From a virus, in the IMG/VR virus record IMGVR_UViG_3300017991_004328, positions 1 to 64,000 of that record: a DNA stretch of 64,000 bases, one strand, 5' to 3'. Position 1 is the stretch's first letter. Each line of letters starts with the position of its first letter. The position numbers and the translations under genes are program-made. Below are positions 59,483 to 64,000 of this stretch, piece after piece. The notes below the pieces were generated by a model, which had not been told where the DNA came from, ran no database searches, and was given only the letters and a program-made list of their open reading frames with translations.

Positions 59483-59679
59483 TTTAGGTTTTCCCATAGC
59501 CTTGGTTCTCCTTCCTCGCAACCGTAGCCTAAGGGACACCAACAACCCACCATCCCTAATAGGTGGGTACAGCAACCCTGCCCCTCTTCTATTCCAGTTG
59601 GGCGACAGAACTCTTTGTGCTCACAATCCTTGCAGAGTTTTATGTAGACGCACTCAGCACAAAGAATTCGCTTAGCCAT
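59479..59679 (-). CDS. Small Cys-rich protein
   Basis: A 66-residue protein with many cysteines: CAECVYIKLCKDCEHKEFC and CCTHLLGMVGCWCPLGYGC. A compact zinc or disulfide protein. Coupled to the fucosyltransferase downstream by ATGA. Function unknown. Confidence 0.6.
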   Translation of the reverse strand: MAKRILCAECVYIKLCKDCEHKEFCRPTGIEEGQGCCTHLLGMVGCWCPLGYGCEEGEPRLWENLK

Positions 59680-60022
59680 TTTTGCGACTCGTGTTTAGTA
59701 TTGCTTGCTGGTACGAATTTGAGATTGCTTGATAGTGGGCAAGCTTTTCGATCTGTTTTTTTAGGCTCGCTGAGAGAACCCGCACCCCCCGCTCGTCGTA
59801 AAGACGATCAACCAGTTCTCGCAACACTTCTCTTTCCGTATTTCTAATTTCTAACATTTCTTTGTCTTTCCGCTCTCTAATCTCGGACCTAGACTGAATA
59901 AGCTCAATTTCTTTGCGAGACAACCGTGCTTCTAACTTGATTACTTTTTTTCGTAACTTACTGTTTTCTTCCTTAGTGCACTTCCACTCAGAAAACAAAG
60001 GACACTCTTGAGGGCAAGGCAT
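59672..60022 (-). CDS. Coiled-coil protein
   Basis: A 116-residue protein with CPQECPLFSEWKC at the N-terminus (possible metal site) followed by a long highly charged helix (RKKVIKLEARLSRKEIELIQ, REVLRELVDRLYDERGVRVL). A coiled coil is very likely. No function can be assigned. Confidence 0.6.
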   Translation of the reverse strand: MPCPQECPLFSEWKCTKEENSKLRKKVIKLEARLSRKEIELIQSRSEIRERKDKEMLEIRNTEREVLRELVDRLYDERGVRVLSASLKKQIEKLAHYQAISNSYQQAILNTSRKNG

Positions 60023-60031
60023 AGGGATCTC

Positions 60032-60241
60032 CTAACAACAGCTTTTGAGAAGTTCTGATTGCAGTTCAACGTAAGAAAGATCTTTGAACCGAATAGGTGC
60101 ACCTACCGACTTGAGAATAACAACCACGGCGTCAGGCTCTTCCCAAAAAGCCACGATGTCATTGATTCGAAAAGCGTGCTCCCCCCGATCTCCCACAAAC
60201 ACAAAGTCAGATGCTTTCACGTTACGCTCCGTATCCTGCAT
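60032..60241 (-). CDS. Small beta-rich protein
   Basis: A 69-residue protein (MQDTERNVKASDFVFVGDRG and VVVILKSVGAPIRFKDLSYV), with beta-strand character similar to small SH3-like or PRC-type folds. It overlaps the methyltransferase gene upstream by 20 bases. No family recognised. Confidence 0.55.
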   Translation of the reverse strand: MQDTERNVKASDFVFVGDRGEHAFRINDIVAFWEEPDAVVVILKSVGAPIRFKDLSYVELQSELLKSCC

Positions 60242-60917
60242 AGGGGTAAAACTTAGGTCGGGCTTTTAGTACTTGTTTACAGGGTTTTCCCACCCAAAGC
60301 ACATAGACAAAGGATCGGTAAATCGGAGGGCACAGAGGCTTACGAGGCTTGGCTCCTTCTTTTATGTACAGATCGCACATAGAGTTCAATGCCTCGCAAT
60401 AGGAGTTCGAGGCAGCATCCAAGGGTATGATGTCCTGTGAGTCGGTACTGTTTAGCAGGGGCTTTTCGATAAGCAAAGAGTACGGCAGTTTTAGGCTTGC
60501 GGCGCAAGCTTGCAAAAAGCTTGTGGTGACCCTTGTTTTGTGACCGCATCCATCTCTCCAATAAAACTTAGTTCCCTTCTGCTCCAAGTAGTCGTCGAAG
60601 TCGAAACTAGGTCCTTCGACGTAAACAAATTCCCGGCTCTTCTTGCAAGCCGTTTTTAGAGCCGTGTAAACGTCTTCGTAGCTAGGAAGGTGTTCTAAGA
60701 CGTGGCAAGCCATCGAAAAGCGCACAGTGCCCTGTAGCTTGTCTAGTTGCTGAATAGGAAGGCACGCTGCAACGTAACCTGCATCTTTTAGCAATTTGAC
60801 ACGTTCAGGATTCTTGTCGATGCACAAACCAACCTTGCCCCCAAACTTGTGCTTCGCGATTTTGTAACTACCCCCGTGACCAGCACCGAGATCAAGAAAA
60901 TCAACTTGAACTTTCAC
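60222..60917 (-). CDS. Class I SAM methyltransferase
   Basis: A 231-residue protein from GTG 60917 with motif I FLDLGAGHGGSYK, an acidic loop after the second strand (GLCIDKNPERV) and ACHVLEHLPSYEDVYTAL, the standard pattern of ubiE/methyltransf_11-type enzymes. A C-terminal part with YCEALNSMCDLYIKEGAK may bind the acceptor. Adjacent to the SpeD-like gene with overlapping starts. Confidence 0.72.
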   Translation of the reverse strand: MKVQVDFLDLGAGHGGSYKIAKHKFGGKVGLCIDKNPERVKLLKDAGYVAACLPIQQLDKLQGTVRFSMACHVLEHLPSYEDVYTALKTACKKSREFVYVEGPSFDFDDYLEQKGTKFYWRDGCGHKTRVTTSFLQACAASLKLPYSLLIEKPLLNSTDSQDIIPLDAASNSYCEALNSMCDLYIKEGAKPRKPLCPPIYRSFVYVLWVGKPCKQVLKARPKFYPYAGYGA

Positions 60918-61248
60918 ACGACCCCCTAATTACAGAACGTGACTCGAAATAAGTCGGTTTGTACAACAAAATTAGTTTAGCCAAAATAACCTCGGGATTT
61001 TCAAACCCGTAGATATCAAGGCACGCCGCTTTGTTCTCAGGCCACGTGTGGATCGTAATGTGCTTGTGGTCGTCTAGTAAGATGGCGGACATTCCTTGAG
61101 GCTCAAATTTGCGTACCAGCAATTCTGCGTCTAAAAGGTTTAGTTCTTTCAAAATGCATTCATCGTCAAGATCATGTTCTGAGATTAGGTTCACGATACA
61201 ATGGGCCTTTTCCATAAGCTCCTCGGGGATTGAATAGCATTTACCCAA
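60901..61248 (-). CDS. SpeD-like (AdoMet decarboxylase) homologue lacking catalytic serine
   Basis: A 115-residue protein with the SpeD core, SAILLDDHKHITIHTWPENK. Aligning it with known enzymes, the Ser that forms the pyruvoyl group (in ES-H[LI]-x-IHTWPE) is Lys62, and the active-site Cys that donates a proton is Phe82 (YGFEN instead of FTCGD). The fold may be kept but decarboxylation by the known chemistry is not possible. Starts at TTG 61248 with AAGG upstream. It may be a regulator or a binding protein for SAM or polyamines. Confidence 0.7.
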   Translation of the reverse strand: MGKCYSIPEELMEKAHCIVNLISEHDLDDECILKELNLLDAELLVRKFEPQGMSAILLDDHKHITIHTWPENKAACLDIYGFENPEVILAKLILLYKPTYFESRSVIRGSCESSS

Positions 61249-61332
61249 AAACCTTAGTTTTAGCTAGGAGGCTAGGTATTAACTAAGGATACGAAAAAAG
61301 ACGTACGTTAGGGTAAGCCACAGGAGACGCAG

Positions 61333-61532
61333 ATGCGAATTCGAGCAATTGATGTCCTGGCGGTTATGACGTTGCCCTTACCGAGGTTGCAAAAAGGTTC
61401 ATCGAGGAACATCCCGAATATTACCTCGAAGAAGCGAAAAAGGCTCTGAACGAATTTATCGAACGCGAGGCCAAAAAATTAGTCTCTCTAGCGGTTTCGA
61501 GTGACCGAAAAACTCGCTATTCAGGTATGTAG
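61333..61532 (+). pseudogene. Rightward small gene broken by a frameshift
   Basis: AGGAG leads to ATG 61333 (MRIRAIDVLA), but a shift near 61356-61359 is needed to stay in the conserved frame, which reads GGYDVALTEVAKRFIEEHPE and EAKKALNEFIEREAKKLVSL to TAG 61530. Without the shift a 37-residue product results. Either a one-base change or programmed frameshifting explains it. Strong helical character of the second frame argues that it was a functional gene. Confidence 0.5.
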
Positions 61533-61747
61533 CGCTGCAGAGCTATGTACTCGTTGACAAGGTGGACTGGAGGATTGCTTGCAATCCGTAGAAGGTATGA
61601 AGCCAAGTCTTCGAATATACTAAAAATGAATATGTTAGCCAAACCTAGAGAGACTATTTTTTTTTGCGTGGTGCCGATTTGCGTGAACTTGGATCGGGTG
61701 TCTTGGGAATTCCTAGCAGACCACGTTGTTGATTCTTCTACGTTCAT
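61517..61747 (-). CDS. Small unknown protein
   Basis: AGGAAGG six bases before ATG 61747. 76 residues (MNVEESTTWSARNSQDTRSK, IFIFSIFEDLASYLLRIASN), Ser/Thr-rich and then helical. It overlaps the ends of the flanking genes on both sides. The good ribosome site is the main evidence. Confidence 0.5.
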   Translation of the reverse strand: MNVEESTTWSARNSQDTRSKFTQIGTTQKKIVSLGLANIFIFSIFEDLASYLLRIASNPPVHLVNEYIALQRYIPE

Positions 61748-62000
61748 GTAAGACCTTCCTGTAAGTCTTCCTCAACAACTTTTTCCAAGCCTTAGTTAGC
61801 CTTTTGTAATCGATCGAAGACTGGTTGACGTACTTTGTACTTGTATCCTCGGTGCTCTCAGAAGGTTCTACCTGCAACACACTAAGCATTTGGTTGGTTG
61901 TTTTGACTAATCTTTTCTGAAAGTCGTACCACCCTTGAACTAGTTTTTCGTTATTCGACATCGATCGGTTGCTTTTCTCGAACGTCTTCTGTTTCAACAT
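61713..62000 (-). CDS. Small basic helical protein
   Basis: ATG 62000 (MLKQKTFEKSNRSMSNNEKL) follows GGAAG; a longer frame to 62120 exists but overlaps the previous gene. ~95 residues, strongly basic at the end (YRKVLHERRRINNVVC) with coiled-coil-like middle. No family recognised. Confidence 0.45.
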   Translation of the reverse strand: MLKQKTFEKSNRSMSNNEKLVQGWYDFQKRLVKTTNQMLSVLQVEPSESTEDTSTKYVNQSSIDYKRLTKAWKKLLRKTYRKVLHERRRINNVVC

Positions 62001-62070
62001 CAAAGCCGTCTTCCATTTGATGTCATTAGGCGCTATTAGAACTTGTGCAGGGTAACATCCACGAGGTATT

Positions 62071-62424
62071 TCATTCGTTCCCCTTATCCACCAACCAAGC
62101 CTCAACATTAATTTCCTCAACCTCTACAGGCTTTGCGTAAAAAGGTAGCCACTCATACTTTAGGGTATCGGCTAACTTAGCTGCGTAGTCCTTCGTGTCG
62201 TTAGACAGCGTAACATCCTCTTCGCACACGCGGTAGCGTTTATCTAAGCTGTCTAGGATACGAAAAATAATATCTGATTCAGGGTCTACTTCGAAGTCGT
62301 CGGTTTGGTATTTTTCCAAGGTAATTACCTCTGGTTCGTATCCTTGCGTTTCTCGCAGTACCTGAAAGATTAGTGAATCCTTATCCACGCTTCTTTCGGT
62401 CTTATTGTAAAACCACAGGTACAT
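62071..62424 (-). CDS. Unknown acidic protein, first gene behind the 62.7 kb promoter
   Basis: A 117-residue protein (MYLWFYNKTERSVDKDSLIF), acidic, with ESDIIFRILDSLDKRYRVCE. AAGGGAG precedes the ATG. It is the first gene downstream of a strong promoter with an operator-like double repeat, so it may be expressed early. No function recognised. Confidence 0.6.
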   Translation of the reverse strand: MYLWFYNKTERSVDKDSLIFQVLRETQGYEPEVITLEKYQTDDFEVDPESDIIFRILDSLDKRYRVCEEDVTLSNDTKDYAAKLADTLKYEWLPFYAKPVEVEEINVEAWLVDKGNE

Positions 62425-62671
62425 TTTTTCTCCCTTAGGTGGGTTGTACCGGGATTAGTTTGCGGGGGAGTTTAGCAGAAAGGAAAAAACTTGGCCTGTA
62501 AAATCGCCCAAATACAGAGGCGGTTGATCAAACCACGTGTCTTTGGGTCTGGCACAGACAAGCCTACTTAAACAGCAGGAGGAGCCGCGCACTACCCTCC
62601 GGCGTGCCAACCTTCGGTAGATATTGAGGCCCAATTGCTGCTTCGGCAAGGATTCCACAGACCAAATCTAA
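62425..62671 (-). other. Untranslated leader, no convincing gene
   Basis: About 250 bases between promoter and first ATG. The only frame here (62455-62658) lacks a ribosome site and is Arg/Cys-rich nonsense-like, so it is not annotated. The stretch contains short GGAG/CTCC complementarities that might form a structured 5' leader. Nothing further was seen. Confidence 0.4.
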
Positions 62672-62677
62672 GATAAA

Positions 62678-62706
62678 ATTTTACTGTTTTTCAAAAACGC
62701 TGTCAA
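62678..62706 (-). promoter_or_regulatory. Sigma70-type promoter, leftward, near consensus
   Basis: On the minus strand TTGACA (62706-62701), 17-base spacer, TAAAAT (62683-62678). -35 is perfect and -10 has one mismatch. The spacer is almost entirely one copy of an 18-base repeat. Likely a host-polymerase promoter for the genes at 62.4 kb and below. Confidence 0.78.
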
Positions 62707-62730
62707 GGCTAATTTACTGTTTTTCAAAAA
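62680..62730. repeat. Direct repeat (18 bases, 33-base period) over the promoter, operator-like
   Basis: TTTACTGTTTTTCAAAAA occurs at 62680-62697 and 62713-62730. Each copy has a palindromic core (TTTTTCAAAAA). One copy lies in the promoter spacer, the other just upstream of the -35, which is the layout of a repressor or activator operator pair. Confidence 0.65.
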
Positions 62731-62744
62731 GCCCTTTTGCCCTA

Positions 62745-63439
62745 TCAAGTAAGTTTTTCAAACCTCAAATTTGGGAATTCTTTTTTCAACCGCGCTACCG
62801 CTATTTTGAGGTAGCTTTTTTCTAGGTCAACTCCGATAACTCTGTGACCATTTTTCAAAGCCGCTAGTGCTGTTGTCCCGGAACCCAAAAACGGATCAAA
62901 TACAATTGCGTTAGGAGGAGACACCAACCGAACTAAATAATCAACCAGTGCTAGAGGCTTGACTGTCGGGTGGGTGTTTATTTCTCCACGTTCTTTTTTC
63001 GACGCTTTCGCTGCATAAAAAAACCTGGCAGCAGACCCTATCGAGGTATCTGTTTTTGAGGTTTCGTAATTAGTCGGATCGCCATTGTTGTTGAAATGCC
63101 GTGCACCTTGGGTTCTGTTCCACGTCCCGCCCTTCGCGTCCGGGAATAATTCTTTTACCTCTTTGCTACCGTCGTGCAAAAAGTTAGCTGGCCAACGACC
63201 GTCTTTTTTGTATTCCATCGTACTGTTCTGCTCGTGGGCTTTTTTTCTTGGCTAGCGCTTTAGACACGTTCAAGGACTTAGGAAAACCCGAGGAGTACAC
63301 CCATTGCATTTGATCACGTATTTCCCACGTATGGAGGATCCGTCACAATTGCGTCTACTGAATTTTCTTTTAGGGCTCTTGCTACTCTCAGACTGTCTGC
63401 GACAAACAGATTTATTTTTTTAGCGTGTATTTTGAGCAT
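62745..63439 (-). pseudogene. Decayed adenine-specific DNA methyltransferase
   Basis: Pieces of one methyltransferase in three frames. 63439-63314: MLKIHAKKINLFVADSLRVA through IVTDPPYVGNT then stop (motif IV DPPY). 63315-~63205: DQMQWVYSSGFPKSLNVSKA in a second frame. 62745-63218: GRWPANFLHDGSKEV, SIGSAARFFYAAKASKKERG, HPTVKPLALVDYLVRL and FDPFLGSGTTALAA in a third frame (motif I). In intact homologues these follow in this order, with about 100 residues between the first two that are missing here. Deletion and frameshifts make it non-functional, although a 157-residue C-terminal product might still be made. Confidence 0.75.
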
Positions 63440-63627
63440 CGTTTCGGATAACCTTCATGGAATCTCGGAAAAACATCCGCCGACCTTTTGATCAGAAAGT
63501 ATTCGTACCCATCGATGCAATAAACCTCTAATTCATACGGAAACTCACTAAGGGGTTTTGTTCTTCTTTCTTCCGGGCTCTCGGAACAGCAAAAAAAGAA
63601 AATGCACAGCAACAAAAAAGCTTTCAT
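63412..63627 (-). CDS. Small lipoprotein-like exported protein
   Basis: A 71-residue protein with a short signal and lipobox (MKAFLLLCIFFFCCSESPEE, Cys14 or Cys15). The mature part contains YELEVYCIDGYEYFLIKRSA and GYPKRC, with two cysteines that may pair. Such small phage lipoproteins can act in envelope exclusion. It lies between the decayed methyltransferase and the glycosyltransferase. Confidence 0.6.
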   Translation of the reverse strand: MKAFLLLCIFFFCCSESPEERRTKPLSEFPYELEVYCIDGYEYFLIKRSADVFPRFHEGYPKRCSKYTLKK

Positions 63628-63630
63628 AGG

Positions 63631-64000
63631 CTACTCCAAAAACTTAGTAAGTGATTGCTCGAACCGATCCACAACGTTCTGCCACTTGAATTTAGGGTGC
63701 TGCGCTGTTTTGAGCCCATGCGCTTTTAGAGCCCGTCTAAGCGACTTGTCTGCCAAAAGCTTAGCAACCCCTTTCCAAATCCCTTGAGGGCTTCTGGGGA
63801 CAACTACGGCGTTGCGGTTGTTCCTTACAAAGTCTCGGCTTCCCCCGTCGTCAGTACACACCACCGGGCACCCACAACTCATCGCTTCGAGGATCGGAAA
63901 ATTAAATCCCTCTACCTGGCATGCCGACACAAAAAGCGTGCTTCTGTTGTACAGATGCCACATTTTTTCTTGTGGTGTGTTTAGCCCGTGCATTTTTAGT
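63631..64000 (-). CDS. GT4-type glycosyltransferase, C-terminal part (runs off right edge)
   Basis: The frame is open to the window edge. The visible ~123 residues carry the end of a GT-B glycosyltransferase: LYNRSTLFVSACQVEGFNFP, ILEAMSCGCPVVCTDDGGSR with the conserved E-G-F..P-x-E-A-M motif, and a closing helix (WQNVVDRFEQSLTKFLE). The N-terminal half is outside the window. It extends the glycan island to the right. Confidence 0.75.
   Translation of the reverse strand, partial: LKMHGLNTPQEKMWHLYNRSTLFVSACQVEGFNFPILEAMSCGCPVVCTDDGGSRDFVRNNRNAVVVPRSPQGIWKGVAKLLADKSLRRALKAHGLKTAQHPKFKWQNVVDRFEQSLTKFLE

Noticed and set aside
62455-62658. Leftward 67-codon frame in the leader
   Set aside because: No ribosome site, Arg/Cys-rich without fold-like pattern, lies between promoter and first gene.
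1-64000. CRISPR array or integrase
   Set aside because: No regularly spaced direct repeats and no recombinase motifs were seen.

Overview
This window is part of a large lytic-type, contractile-tailed phage (myovirus) genome. The support is a near-complete late module read leftward on the minus strand: large terminase (49.7 kb), portal (41.7 kb), capsid protease (25.2 kb), scaffold-like protein (24.3 kb), major capsid protein (22.1 kb), head-completion and neck genes, tail sheath (4.2 kb), tail tube (2.9 kb), a frameshifted pair of tail assembly chaperones (1.3-0.4 kb) and the start of the tape measure protein at the left edge. Genes are tightly packed, usually with ATGA, GTGA or TAATG overlaps and clear Shine-Dalgarno sequences. 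Sec-type signal peptides and a lipobox protein point to a bacterial host, probably Gram-negative, but the host cannot be named. No integrase, repressor or CRISPR array was seen.

Layout. 0-6.5 kb: tail sheath/tube, chaperones and connectors. 6.5-16 kb: a GNAT-HAD fusion, two large lectin-like adhesins, and a beta-helix tailspike with a broken paralogue beside it. 16-25 kb: small virion proteins, major capsid protein, putative decoration protein, scaffold-like protein and protease. 25.2-25.8 kb: a rightward promoter, a leader RNA that looks like an attenuator, and three tRNA or tRNA-like genes. 25.8-40 kb: an accessory island inserted between protease and portal. It holds an Acb2-like (anti-CBASS) candidate fused to a Cys-rich domain, a secreted glycoside hydrolase, many small regulators and zinc proteins, a four-gene cassette with an ABC-type ATPase (32.5-34.8 kb), a complete IS200/IS605-type element (36.9-38.7 kb) and a RecB/Cas4-like nuclease. 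40-49.9 kb: portal, terminase, a holin-like membrane protein and several unusual acidic/basic virion-type proteins.

49.9-64 kb: a glycan and small-molecule modification island. It encodes an RmlD-like reductase (one of few rightward genes), GT2/GT7-like glycosyltransferases, three sulfotransferases, two GT10 fucosyltransferases, FkbM-type and other methyltransferases, a DNA cytosine methyltransferase overlapped by a second family-like reading frame, an AdoMet-decarboxylase homologue without its catalytic serine, a decayed adenine methyltransferase and a GT4-type glycosyltransferase cut by the window edge. Read together, this island probably makes and attaches a fucosylated, sulfated, methylated glycan to virion or host surfaces; that role is inferred.

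Strongest leads: the -1 frameshift site, the overprinted methyltransferase, the ATPase/pentapeptide cassette with its palindromic operator, the fused Acb2-like gene with an internal start, the polyprotein-like 1045-residue ORF with internal ribosome sites, the attenuator-tRNA unit, the serine-less SpeD and the sulfotransferase/fucosyltransferase island.
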